Assembly: GCF_000439435.1 (NCBI RefSeq)
Contig: NC_021846.1
Location: 1 to 64,000, forward strand
DNA from: Spiroplasma taiwanense CT-1
Lineage (GTDB): Bacteria > Bacillota_I > Bacilli_A > Mycoplasmatales > Mycoplasmataceae
Direction: 5' to 3'
DNA length: 64,000 nucleotides
The position numbers were made by a program, and so were the translations under genes. Positions 51,483 through 63,713 of the stretch are shown here, piece by piece; the first letter of the stretch is position 1; every line of letters begins with the position of its first letter. The notes beneath the pieces were generated by a model. The model was not told the DNA's origin and ran no database searches. It saw only the letters and a program-made list of their open reading frames with translations.

Positions 51483-52106
51483 ATGTCATTTACGGTTATA
51501 AAACATCCATTAATTTTAGATAAATTAACAAGAATGAGAAAAATAGAAACAGCATCGAAGGATTTTAGGGAAAACTTAAATGAAATTAGTCAATTAATGG
51601 TATATGAAATTTTTAGAGATGTACCATTACAAGAAATCGATATTAAAACTCCAGTTATTGAAGCAAAAGGTTATACAATTGATATGCCTGTTGTTTTGAT
51701 TCCCATAATTAGAGCTGGATTAGGAATGACTGAGGGAATACAAAGGTTAGTTCCAACATCAAGAATTGCGCATGTTGGTCTTTATAGAAATGAAGAAACA
51801 TTAGAGCCAGTGCAGTATTTTGCAAAAAAAACTAGTGATATTGAAAAAAGTTACGTTATTGTTGTTGATCCAATGTTGGCAACAGGTGGTAGTGCTTCAA
51901 AAGCAATTTCAATTGCAAAAAATTGAGGAGCCAAACAAATAAAATTTGTTTGTTTAGTTGCTGTACAAAAAGGAGTGGACAAAATATTGAATGACCATCC
52001 TGATGTTGAAATTTATTCAGCTAGTCTAGATCCAATTTTAAATGAACAAGGTTATATAGTTCCTGGCTTAGGTGATGCTGGTGACAGAATATTTGGTACC
52101 AAATAG
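51483..52106 (+). CDS. upp: Uracil phosphoribosyltransferase
   Basis: Upp makes UMP from uracil and PRPP, a key salvage step in bacteria that lack pyrimidine synthesis. Signatures are [14 protein letters not shown], the PRPP loop [16 protein letters not shown] and the C-terminal uracil-binding [21 protein letters not shown] at 51924 reads as Trp. Length 207 is normal. RBS GGGAGA precedes. In Bacillus upp is also upstream of the atp operon, matching this order. Confidence 0.95.
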
Positions 52107-52131
52107 TAAGCATTTTGTTTACTATTTTTAT
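52101..52131 (+). terminator. Rho-independent terminator at the end of upp
   Basis: AAATAGTAA pairs with TTTACTATTT around a GCATTTTG loop, followed by T. The stem includes the upp stop codon. Confidence 0.75.
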
Positions 52132-52218
52132 TTTAATAACTACAAAAAAAGTTATAGATTTTATTAGCCAATGGTAGTATTATTAATTTGATGGAACTTA
52201 TATTGAGGACAATAAATT

Positions 52219-52569
52219 TTGTTAGTTTTTAAAAATAAAAATTATTATATTTATTTATTATTATTTTTGTTAGTTTTATTAATATTGTCAGTTTTAAATA
52301 GCTTAAAGTATATAAATTTCTCTTGAACTTTAGGATATTTATTAGGATTTTTTTTTACAACTCTTAGCATTTTTTGTATAAGTTTTGCTTCTAAAGAATT
52401 AACTAGAAATCAAAATCCTTTTAACTATTTGTTTTTTTCAATTTTAAGACTTGGCATATATTTTGTTCCATTCCTTATAAGTTTTTATTTACCTAATTTC
52501 TTTTCAATTTTCGGAATTTTGATAGGATTTTTGAATTTATTTTTTTTACCATTTTTAGTTAAAAAGTAA
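52219..52569 (+). CDS. AtpI-like/MG406-type small membrane protein
   Basis: A 116-residue frame opens with TTG 52219, nine bases after an AGGAC site, and contains one TGA-coded Trp. It is strongly hydrophobic with about four membrane segments: residues 8-28, 38-56, 70-88 and 94-112. Its place directly before atpB matches the accessory protein (AtpI in most bacteria, MG406-type in mycoplasmas) thought to help c-ring assembly. The call rests on position and topology; sequence conservation is poor. The start codon is uncertain because no ATG is available. Confidence 0.6.
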
Positions 52570-52609
52570 TGTAAATAATTTTTTATATGGTTTAAAAAGG
52601 AGGGGCTTT

Positions 52610-53413
52610 ATGAATCTGCTAGCTGATAGTGGACAAACTGGAATGTTTGATAGTCTATATTCTGTCACCCCCCAGTTATTGTCAATTTTAGTTACATTTA
52701 TAATTATTTGTACATTTTGTATAGTTTACAATGTAAAAATAAGAAATTTTAAAGAAGATAAACAACTAACAGGTTTTTTGGTTTTAACAGAAATTTTTAT
52801 TTCAAAAGTTGAAAATATGGTAATTACAATAATGGGTAAGAAACACAGAAAGTTAACTCCCTATGTAATGTATTTATTTATGTATATTGCAATTTCATCA
52901 ATTATTTCACTTTTGGGAATTGAATCCTTAAGTACGTCATATACTGTAACTTTTTCAATGGGATTTGTTACATTTTTAGGGGTTTATTATTATGGATTGA
53001 GATATCAAAAGCTTGCCTTTTTTAGAAGATATCTAAATCCAATAGAATTAATAGCACAATTTGTGCCATTAATTTCAATTTCATTTAGGCTATTTGGAAA
53101 TATTCTTGGTGGAAGTATTATTTTAGGATTATTATATGCAGCCTTAATTAATTTTCAAGGAAATATTTTTGATGGAAATAGAACGACTACTGCATGAGAA
53201 GATCAATACCATTACTGGTGAGCTGGACTAAATATTTTTACAGTTATTTCTATGCCTGTATTACATTTATATTTTGATTTATTTGATGGAACTATACAAT
53301 CCATTGTGTTCTCAATGTTGACATTATCATATTGATCTGGTGCAAAAAATGGTGAATCAGAAGATGGTGAAGAAAAACAACAAAGATGAACAAAAAAAGA
53401 TAAAAAAAGTTAA
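52610..53413 (+). CDS. atpB: ATP synthase F0 subunit a
   Basis: Subunit a provides the proton half-channels. The essential arginine is Arg160 in ISFRLFGNILGG. About six membrane segments are visible, and the C-terminus is a charged Lys/Glu tail of ~25 residues. TGA codons at 53197, 53219 and later read as Trp. A strong AAGGAGG precedes ATG 52610. Length 267 is normal for Mollicutes. Confidence 0.93.
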
Positions 53414-53428
53414 AAAGGAGAAAAAAAT

Positions 53429-53761
53429 ATGTTTACTGAAATGCTAACAAATGCTTATTTAACTATAGGAGGAAATTTTATATCATTACTTCCATTCTAT
53501 AGTATAATTTCACAATTACTTGTAGATGAAGATTTAAAAAAAGGTCTTGGATTTTTAGGTGCAGGTTTAACAGGAGTAGGTATGATTGGGGCTAGTGTGG
53601 GCCAAGGATTAGTTGGTTATGGTGCGTGTATTGCAATAGGAAGAAATCCTGAAACTGCACCTAAAATTACTTCTACTTTAATTATTACTGCAGGATTTTG
53701 TGAATCTGGTGCTATTTACGCACTAGTTATTGCTATTTTATTAATATTTGTAGCTTCATAG
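53429..53761 (+). CDS. atpE: ATP synthase F0 subunit c
   Basis: Subunit c forms the rotor ring. Two membrane helices are joined by the polar loop AIGRNPETAP. The proton-carrying carboxylate is Glu92 in AGFCESGAIYAL. The first helix has the Gly-rich GAGLTGVGMIGASVGQG packing motif. At 110 residues it has ~30 extra N-terminal residues compared with the usual ~75, as in other Mollicutes. Confidence 0.95.
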   Translation: MFTEMLTNAYLTIGGNFISLLPFYSIISQLLVDEDLKKGLGFLGAGLTGVGMIGASVGQGLVGYGACIAIGRNPETAPKITSTLIITAGFCESGAIYALVIAILLIFVAS

Positions 53762-53771
53762 TTTTATACAA

Positions 53772-54305
53772 ATGTTATTATTTTTAGCCGAAGGAACTGC
53801 AGGAATTCCAAACGTTGTAGAAAATTTATTCCCGAATTTACCAAATTTTATAGCACATATTTTATCAACAGTAGTAATAATTTTATTATTATCAAAATTA
53901 GTGTATAAACCTTTTAGAGAAACAATAAAGGAAAGACGTAGAAAAATTAATGAATTGCTTGATGAAGCTTCTTCAAAACAAGCAATTGCAAATAAAAATA
54001 ATAAAGAGGCAGTTACATTTTTAGATTCTGCAAAAGAAGAATCAAAAGAAATAATTAGTGTTGCAAAAATAGAGGCAGATAAATTAAAAATCGGAATTAT
54101 TGATGATGCAAGAAAAGAAGCAACAAATATCCAATTGCATGCTAAGCAAACAATTGAATTTGAAAGAAAGCAGGCTCAAGATGAAATAAGGAAAGAAGTA
54201 ATTGATTTAGCTTTTTCTGCTGCAGAAAAATTAATTGAAACAAATATTTCAAAAGATAAAAATCAAAAAATGATTGAAGATTTTTTGAATAGTTTGGATA
54301 AATAA
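53772..54305 (+). CDS. atpF: ATP synthase F0 subunit b
   Basis: Subunit b is the peripheral stalk. A membrane helix at about residues 26-45 is followed by a long charged coiled coil (RETIKERRRKINELLDEA..) that reaches F1. Unlike some mycoplasma b subunits there is no lipobox cysteine. Length 177. Position between atpE and atpH confirms it. No strong ribosome-binding site is seen in the 10-base gap, so coupling to atpE is likely. Confidence 0.93.
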   Translation: MLLFLAEGTAGIPNVVENLFPNLPNFIAHILSTVVIILLLSKLVYKPFRETIKERRRKINELLDEASSKQAIANKNNKEAVTFLDSAKEESKEIISVAKIEADKLKIGIIDDARKEATNIQLHAKQTIEFERKQAQDEIRKEVIDLAFSAAEKLIETNISKDKNQKMIEDFLNSLDK

Positions 54306-54308
54306 TAA

Positions 54309-54854
54309 ATGATTAAACAAAGTTTGATTATCAATTGAGCTGAAGCTATTTTTGAAATTGCAAAAGAAAAAAATAAAGTTAAAGAATATTGTGAAATACT
54401 TTCTGAATTACTAGAAATATTTAAAGAAAATGCTGAAGCAATAGAATTTATTGCTAACAGAAATATTCTTCTTGAAACAAGATTGAAATTTATTGATTTA
54501 ATTTTTGCAAATAAAATTGAAGCAGAATTATTAAATACATTAAAATTATTAGTTGAAAGAAATTATTTTGGATCAATAATATATATTTTGAGTGAAGCAA
54601 TTAAAAAAATATACGAACAGTTAGAAATTCAAAATGGCGTAATTTATTCAACTCAAAAATTAGATGATAAATTGATTAAAAAAATAGAAAAAAAAATTGA
54701 ATTAAAAATTAATCAAAAAATAAAATTAGAAAATAAAATTGACAATAATTTATTGGCAGGAATTAGAATTGAAGTTTTGAATAAAAAATATGATTTTTCT
54801 TTAAAAGGAAAAATAGAAGATATGAAATCTATAATTCTTACAAATAGAAATTAG
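54309..54854 (+). CDS. atpH: ATP synthase F1 subunit delta
   Basis: Delta caps F1 and binds subunit b. The 181-residue frame starts at ATG 54309 with [18 protein letters not shown] (Trp from TGA), the normal N-terminal helical domain. The C-terminal segment [13 protein letters not shown]-type (here [21 protein letters not shown]) matches the family end. It starts three bases after the atpF stop. Confidence 0.92.
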
Positions 54855-54864
54855 GGGTGATAGT

Positions 54865-56436
54865 GTGCCACTTAAAATAAATGAAATATCTGAAGTAATA
54901 AAAAAACAAATAAAACAATATGGTAAAGATGTTATTGAATCTGAAGAGGGAACAGTTGCAAGTATTGGGGATGGAGTAACTTTATTATTTGGTTTAGATA
55001 AAGTTATGATGGGTGAATTATTAGTTTTTCCAAATAATATTTTTGGAATGGCTTTAAATTTAGAAGACGGTGCTGTTGGTGCTGTTATTATTGGAGATGA
55101 TTCACAAATTGTTCAAGGTGATAAAGTTATGAGAACAGGAAAGGTAGTTGAAACACCAGTAGGTGATGAACTATTAGGAAGAGTTTTAAATGGTATAGGA
55201 AATCCAATTGATGGGAATGGCCCATTAAACAATAAGAAATTTACTGCTGTTGAGAAAATTGCTTCAGGAGTTATGTCAAGAAAATCAGTTAACCAGCCTT
55301 TAGAAACAGGAATTTTATCAATTGATTCAATTATACCAATCGGAAAAGGTCAAAGAGAATTAATCATAGGAGATAGACAAACAGGTAAAACTGCAATTGC
55401 AATTGATGCAATAATTAATCAAATTGGCAAAAATGTTAAATGTATTTATGTTGCTATTGGACAAAAAGAATCAACAGTTGCCCAGGTTGTAGAAAAATTA
55501 AAACAAGCGGGTTCAATGGAATATACAACTGTAATTTCTGCTTCTGCTTCTGAGTCAGCACCAATGCAATATATTGCACCATATACAGGTGTATCAATTG
55601 CAGAAGAATGAATGATAAAGGGAGATGATGTCTTAATTATTTATGATGATCTTTCAAAACATGCTATCGCTTATAGAACACTGGCTCTTTTATTAAGAAG
55701 ACCACCAGGGCGTGAAGCATATCCAGGGGATGTTTTTTATTTACATTCAAGATTACTTGAAAGAGCAGCAAGGGTAAATGAAAAATTTGGGGGAGGAAGT
55801 ATTACTGCTCTTCCAATTATTGAAACCCAAGCAGGAGATATATCAGCATATATTCCCACAAATGTTATTTCAATTACAGATGGACAAATTTTTTTATCTG
55901 AACAGTTATTTAATTCAGGAATAAGACCTGCAGTTGATACTGGACTTTCAGTTTCAAGAGTTGGTTCATCTGCACAGATTAAGGCAGTTAAACAAATGGG
56001 TGGGACTTTAAAATTAGAATTAGCTCAATATTATGAACTGCAATCATTTGCAAAATTTGGGAGTGATTTAGATGAAACAACTAAAGCGACTTTAGATCAT
56101 GGTTCAAAAATTGTTGAATTACTAAAACAAAGACAGTATAAACCAATTTCTCAAATTGATCAAGCTATTATATTACTTGCAATTAAAGATAGACTTATTA
56201 AATGATTACCATTAGATGAAATGATTTTATTTAAAGAATCAATAATTAAACATTTTAATTCTGATAATAAAGCAATGGCTTTAAGAAAATTATTGGAAAC
56301 AGAAAAAGAATTTAGTAGTGAACTTGAAAAAGATATTAAAATTGAATTAGTAAAAATTTTAAAAGATATTACTTCTAAAATCAAGGGTTGAAATGTTGAA
56401 GAATTTGGTAAGCAAAAAGAGTTTTTAGAATTATAG
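54865..56436 (+). CDS. atpA: ATP synthase F1 subunit alpha
   Basis: Alpha is the non-catalytic nucleotide-binding subunit. Walker A GDRQTGKT is at residues 169-176. The segment [22 protein letters not shown] is typical. The GTG at 54865 follows AGGGGTGA and gives [19 protein letters not shown] codons at 55609 and 56203 read as Trp. Length 523 is normal, with a Lys-rich C-terminus. Confidence 0.97.
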
Positions 56437-56437
56437 T

Positions 56438-57289
56438 ATGTCAAATTTAAGTGAATTAAAAATAGAAATAAGTTCTATTAAAGATATTGGGAAAATAACT
56501 GGTGCAATGGAATTAGTAGCAACAGCAAAACTTAAAAAAATATCAAAAAGAATGGAAAATATTCAAACATATTTAAATGAAGTATATGATGTTTTTAATT
56601 ATATTATTTCTCATTCCGAAGATTCAATCTATCTGAAAAAAGAAAATAAACCAATACATAATACTTTATGAATTGTAATAACATCAAATCTAGGTTTATG
56701 TGGAGGGTATAATTCAAGCATTTTTAAACTAATAAAACCATTAATAAATAAAAAAAGTGATTCAGTTTATGCAATTGGTAATAAGAGTATAAAATTTTGT
56801 AATAATAATGATTTAACTATAAAAGGTTCATTAACAGATGTTGATGTAGATTTTTCAAATGAACAATCAAGACAATTAGCTGTAAATATTTTAGACTATT
56901 ATATTAAGAATGAATTTGATTCAATTAAAATCGTTTACACAAAATTTATAAATAATGTCACATTTGAACCAAAAATTCTTGAAATGTTTCCTATTACTAA
57001 AAAATTAGGGGAAGAATCAAGTTTTGAAGATGTTACTTTGGAACCTGATCCAGAAACTTTACTAACTACAAGTGTTTCTATGTATTTAAATACAATTTTA
57101 TTTGGAACAATAATAGAATCATTAGTTTCAGAACATGCAAGTAGAAGAATGGCAATGGAAGCTGCAACAAAAAATGGAAGAGATCTTTCAGATTCACTAA
57201 CCAAATTATTTAATAGAAAAAGACAAGAAAATATTACACAGGAAATTAGTGAAATTGTTGGTGGAGCAAATGCTCAAAATGATAATTAG
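56438..57289 (+). CDS. atpG: ATP synthase F1 subunit gamma
   Basis: Gamma is the central rotor shaft. The N-terminal helix LKIEISSIKDIGKITGAMELVATAKLKK and the C-terminal helix EHASRRMAMEAATKNGRDL with TQEISEIVGGANA are clear. TGA at 56669 reads as Trp; GLCGGYN follows. Length 283 is normal. The start is two bases after the atpA stop. Confidence 0.96.
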
Positions 57290-57292
57290 TAG

Positions 57293-58704
<1,412 letters not shown>

Positions 58705-58705
<1 letters not shown>

Positions 58706-58989
58706 TGGAAAGAATTAAATTAAAAATAATAACACCTGAAGGAATTTATATTGATGATTTAGATGTTGATTATGTAAGTGTTCGAACAACAGCAGGACAA
58801 ATTGCAATTTATGCAAATCATACACCAATTGTATCTACATTAATTATTGGTGATATGAAATATGAAAGAGAAAAAGATAAAAAATATATTCATTTGCATA
58901 GAGGAATAATACAAGTTTCAAAAAAACAAGTTAAAATTTTGACTCAAAGACTTTATGAAGTTGATGAAAGAGGAAAAAAAATAAAATAA
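58705..58989 (+). CDS. atpC: ATP synthase F1 subunit epsilon, short form
   Basis: Epsilon regulates F1 and couples gamma to the c ring. The 94 residues cover the N-terminal beta-sandwich (LKIITPEGIYIDDLDVDYVSVRTTAGQIAIYANHTPI..). The helical C-terminal domain of the ~130-residue protein, which inhibits ATP hydrolysis, is missing. The GTG start overlaps the atpD stop by one base. It closes the operon before a strong terminator. Confidence 0.93.
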
Positions 58990-59024
58990 AAAAATAGAAT
59001 TAATTTTGTAATTCTATTTTTTTA
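58990..59024. terminator. Bidirectional terminator between atpC and the minus-strand exonuclease
   Basis: AAAAATAGAATTA pairs with TAATTCTATTTTT around ATTTTG, with A and T runs on either side, so it can stop transcription from both directions. It lies within the 3' end of the opposite gene's coding sequence. Confidence 0.85.
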
Positions 59025-59923
59025 TTTTCTCGAAACTGTAATTGATCTTTTGCTTTTTCTTCAATCATTTTAGTAAATGCTCACATTTTTTCTCTTTTCA
59101 AAAAACCCATAAAACGAATATAATTAATTTTTAATGGTCTAAAATTAATTTTTCCAATATCTACATTTTTTAAAATTTTTGCTATCTTTTTATTCATAAG
59201 AACTTGCTCTTTACATTGTTCAAGTTTTTTTTGATGATCATATGGGAAATCATTTAAATTCTTAAAAATATTTTCTACGCAACCATATTTTGTTATCAAT
59301 TTAACAGCTGTATTATAGTGCATTCCCTTGACACCCTTAATATTATCTGAATGATCTCCTAATAATGACTTCATATCAGGAATTTGACATGGTTTACAAC
59401 CAAATTTTTCAAATACATCTTTTTCTGTTATTATTTCTTTTTTAGTTTTTTTTGATTGCTGTGAAATAATACAAACATCTTTGCTTACTAATTGATAAGT
59501 ATCTTTATCATTTGAAATTATATCAACTTTATATCCAAGTTTAACAGCAATTCTTGAAATTGTGCCCATTATATCATCACCTTCATATTTACATTTTTCA
59601 TATCAAGGTATATTTGCTGAGGTAAGAAAATCTCTTACTAATTGCATTTGAGGTATCAAATCACAAGGTGTTTCTTTTCTTGTTGCTTTATATTCTGGAT
59701 AAATTTCTTTCCTTCAACATTCTTTACCTACGTCAAAAGTTACAATTATGGTATAGTACTCATTTGATTGAATCATTTGATATATATTTGCTACAAAAAC
59801 ATAGACAGCATTTATTAAAACACCTTCTCTATTAATTGCTATTTTTTTTCTTTTAAGACTTCCATAGTATCCCTTATGTAATAAATGATAGCCGTCAATT
59901 ATAACAACTTTACGTTTTTCCAT
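59000..59923 (-). CDS. Stand-alone 5'-3' exonuclease (PolA N-terminal domain type)
   Basis: The protein is the 5'-nuclease domain of DNA polymerase I without a polymerase domain, as is common in Mollicutes. It would remove RNA primers and flaps. VVIIDGYHLLHKGYY carries the first metal-binding Asp, then FDVG, a YEGDDIMGTI-type acidic cluster, SNDKDTYQLV, and the helix-3-turn-helix LLGDHSDNIKGVKG. TGA codons read as Trp. With TAA at 59000-59002 it is 307 residues. Its end overlaps the shared terminator. yigZ lies just upstream on the same strand. Confidence 0.9.
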
Positions 59924-59939
59924 TTTAAATTTTACCTTT

Positions 59940-60539
59940 CTAAAAATAATTTTTTTCTGTTTCTAAAACTTTAATTTTACTTATTATTGGATCTAATTGT
60001 TTTATATTATTGATTTTTCCACTAAAAAAAACAGTTTCATTATTGAATTCATATAATATATCTTTAGCATCTATTTTTTTAAAATACATTTTTATAGTTT
60101 TAATATTTGAAATATTAAAACTAATCTTTATGTATAGCAAAATTTTTAATTCTTTAATATTATTATTTTTTATTATTTCAATAGCTGAATTATTATATGC
60201 TTTTTGTAATCTACCTGTTCCCAATTTGATTCCACCAAAATATCTAATTACAAAAATAATTATATTTGTCAAATTATTTATTTCTATTAATTTCAATAAT
60301 GGTTCACCAGCTGTTCCTTTTGGTTCACCGTCGTTATTATAACCATAATTTAATTTATCTCTACCATATCTAAAAGCATAACAATTATGACTTGCTTTTG
60401 GGTCTTTATACTGATTAATAAAAAAAATTAGCTCTTTTTTATTATTAATTTTTGCAATGTAGGTAATAAACTTTGATTTTTTTATAGTTTTTTCGTCTTT
60501 TAAAACAAAATCATTTTCTAAAACATTTAAATAAACCAT
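59940..60539 (-). CDS. YigZ/IMPACT (UPF0029) family protein
   Basis: The family signature is clear: SKFITYIAKI, HNCYAFRYG and DGEPKGTAGEPLL, then FGGIKLGTGRLQKAY. Length 199 is typical for the bacterial YigZ form with a C-terminal ferredoxin-like domain. The function is not settled; the eukaryotic relative IMPACT modulates translation control. It is transcribed away from secA and is followed 16 bases later by the exonuclease gene, so the two likely form one operon. Confidence 0.9.
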   Translation of the reverse strand: MVYLNVLENDFVLKDEKTIKKSKFITYIAKINNKKELIFFINQYKDPKASHNCYAFRYGRDKLNYGYNNDGEPKGTAGEPLLKLIEINNLTNIIIFVIRYFGGIKLGTGRLQKAYNNSAIEIIKNNNIKELKILLYIKISFNISNIKTIKMYFKKIDAKDILYEFNNETVFFSGKINNIKQLDPIISKIKVLETEKNYF

Positions 60540-60632
60540 CGTTATCTACCACATATAATTTTACCTATTTAATATTAAAAAAACCATATAAATTAATATT
60601 TTATATGTATTTATATTTATACATATTAATTG

Positions 60633-60638
60633 TATAAT
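60633..60638 (+). promoter_or_regulatory. -10 element for secA
   Basis: TATAAT at 60633-60638, 42 bases before secA, in the 140-base divergent region shared with yigZ. No clear -35 is visible. Confidence 0.55.
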
Positions 60639-60679
60639 AATTTTAGTTTGTTTATTTAAATAAAAAAGGAGTTAATTAA

Positions 60680-63580
60680 ATGGCAAGAGATAAATCAATA
60701 ATTAAAAAACATGGTAAAATAGCAGATCAAATTATTTCTCTTGAATCTGAATATGAAAAATTAAACGATGAACAATTAAAAACAAAAACAAGTGAATTTA
60801 AAGAAAGAATAGCGAATGGAGAATCGCTTGATAGTATTTTAGTTGAAGCATTTGCAACTGTTAGAGAAGCTGCAAATAGAATTTTAGGAATGAAAACATA
60901 TCGTGTTCAATTAATTGGTGCAATTATTTTACATCAAGGAGATATAGCAGAAATGAAAACAGGGGAAGGTAAAACCTTAACAGGTTTATTTCCAGCTTAT
61001 TTAAATGCATTATCTGGATTGGGAGTTCACGTTGTTACAGTAAATGAATATCTTTCAAAAAGAGATAGTGAAATTAATGGACAAGTTTATAATCTTTTAG
61101 GATTAACTGTTGGATTAAATGGAAGAGATCTTACAAAAGATGCTAAAAGAAGAGCATATGCACAAGATATTACATATACTACAAATTCAGAATTGGGTTT
61201 TGATTATTTAAGAGATAACATGGTTTATAAATTCGAACAAAAAGTTCAAAGAAAATTAAATTATGCCATTATTGATGAGGCTGATTCAATCTTAATTGAC
61301 GAAGCAAGAACACCACTAATTATTTCTGGTGGAAGTCAAAATAGAATTAATATGTATAAAGCTGCAGATTCATTTGCAAAAACATTAAATCAAATGGATC
61401 ATGTTGAGATTGATTTGGAATCAAAACAAGTTTATTTATCTGATAAAGGAATTCATAAAGCGCAAAGTTATTTTAGTATTGATAATCTTTTTGATTTTAG
61501 AAATACGGGAGTTTTTCACTTAATTATGAATGCTTTGAAAGCTAATTTTACTTTTAAAAAAGAAGTTGAGTATACAGTTCAAGATAATGAAATTATTTTA
61601 ATAGATCAATTTACAGGAAGAACAATGCCAGGTCGTGCTTATAGTGATGGTTTACAACAAGCACTTCAAGCTAAAGAAGGTGTTTCAATTGAAGAAGAAA
61701 CAGCAACTCTTGCAACTATAACTTATCAAAATTTTTATAGACTTTATAATAAACTTTCTGGTATGACAGGAACTGCAAAAACAGAAGAAGAAGAATTCAT
61801 TAAAATTTATAATACAAGAGTTATTTGTTGTCCAACAAATAAACCAATTATTAGAGTAGATGAAGCTGATTTAACTTTTGGAACTATAAATGCAAAATTA
61901 AAGAAATTAATTGTAGATTTAAAAGAATTAAATGAAATTGGAAGACCTGTTTTAATTGGAACAACCTCAGTTGAATCTTCTGAACAAGTGGCAAGGTATT
62001 TGGAAAATGCAAATCTTAAATTTGAAATGATAAATGCAAAAAATCACCATAGAGAAGCTGAAATAGTTGAAAAAGCAGGAAATTTAGGAGCAATTACTTT
62101 AGCAACAAATATGGCAGGGCGTGGTACTGATATTAAATTAACAGATGAAACAAGAAAACTTGGTGGTTTATTTGTTATGGGAATAGAAAGAAATGAAGCT
62201 AGAAGAATTGATAATCAACTTAGAGGTAGAAGTGGTAGACAAGGAGATCCAGGTAATTCAAGATTCTATATTTCAATGGAAGATGAATTAATGGTTAGGT
62301 TTACTGCTCCAAAAGTTAGAGAGATGTTCTTAAAATTAGGTGATGATCATATTAAATCTAAAATGTTTACAAGAGCAATTACAAATGCTCAAAAAAAACT
62401 GGAAGGTTTAAATTTTGATCAACGTAAAAATGTTTTAGATTATGATAATATTTTAAGTCAACAACGTGAGGCAATGTATTCACAACGTGATGGTATTCTG
62501 CAACAAGAAGATTTAAAAGTTGTTTTATCAAGATTCCATTATACAATTGCTTTTGAAATGGTTGAAAGAAATTCTGAATTAGTTAGAGGAGAAGGAACAA
62601 TTAACCTTAAATCATTAATTGATTCTGTTGATGGTCAATTAATTCCAAAAAATTCATTATCAGAGGATGATTTGGCTGGTTTGGAAAAAGGACAAATTGC
62701 AAAATTAATATCAGAAAAAATGATGATTTTTTATTTAGCAAAAATTTCAGATGTACCTGAAAATGTAATAAGTGAACTAGAAAGAAGAACGATTCTTCAA
62801 GCATTTGATAAACATTGAACTAAACATATAAACTTAGCTCAGAAATTAAGAAGTGGTATTTACTTACAACAGTATGCACAAAATAATCCTTTACATGAAT
62901 ATGTCGAGGAATCTGCAAAATTATTTGCAAAAATGAAAGTTGCAATTGCTGAAGAAAGTGTTGAAAAATTAAATAATTCATTTATTAAAGAAGTAAGTCA
63001 AGAATATTTAAATCAAAGTATGGATATTGGGAAAAGGGTTATTAATATAACAGATAAAGATATTGATGTTATTTTAGAGGAGTGAAATATTGAAAAAAAT
63101 AAATTTTCGAGACCATTTGTAGAAAAAAAATTAAAAGAATTTCAAGAAACATTTAAAGATGATCAATCAAAATTGGAAAGATTAGGTTATCAATTTACTG
63201 TTCTTGATGGATTGATGAAAAAATTGGATGAAATGTTTATGGCAAAAAATAAACAAACCCTAAAGGTTTCACAAGAAGGTATTGATAAAATTATTGCAAA
63301 GTTTGGATTAACTCAAAAATTATTTACTGCAGAAGAAGTTAAATTAAAATTTGAAGAATTATCTAAATCAGCAGATCAAAGTGAAATAAATAATTTATTA
63401 ATAGAAACTCAAATTTTATTAGCAATAGCAAATCAATTAAAAGAACAGAAAAGTGAATTTGTTATAACTGATAAAGAGGGTAAAGTTGAGAAAAAATTTA
63501 AGACAAATGATGATGGTTCAATATCAGAAGATGATATAAAGGATACTGAACAAGTTCAAACTAAAATTAAAATTGGTTAA
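60680..63580 (+). CDS. secA: Preprotein translocase ATPase SecA
   Basis: SecA drives protein export through SecYEG. Walker A MKTGEGKT is near residues 93-100, DEADSILIDEARTPLIISG carries the Walker B DEAD-like box, and the second motor domain has ATNMAGRGTDIKL and QLRGRSGRQGDPG. TGA codons at 62816 and 63082 read as Trp. Length 966 is somewhat longer than Bacillus SecA. The C-terminal zinc-binding SecB motif is absent; the end is a Lys/Asp-rich tail. AAAGGAG precedes ATG 60680. Confidence 0.97.
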
Positions 63581-63607
63581 ACAAAACTTTATGAGGTTTT
63601 GTTTTTT
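63579..63607 (+). terminator. Rho-independent terminator after secA
   Basis: AACAAAACTT pairs with AGGTTTTGTT around TATG, followed by a T run. It begins at the secA stop codon. Confidence 0.88.
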
Positions 63608-63713
63608 ATTAATATATTTTTTTTAAAATTTTTAAATTTAAATAGGTAAAATATTGCTAGATGTATAAAATAGTCAATTTAGCTATTTTTTTTGCATAAA
63701 AGGTGGTAATGAA

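Noticed and set aside
60010-60342. Plus-strand frame inside the minus-strand YigZ gene
   Set aside because: The YigZ signature motifs on the minus strand are unambiguous.
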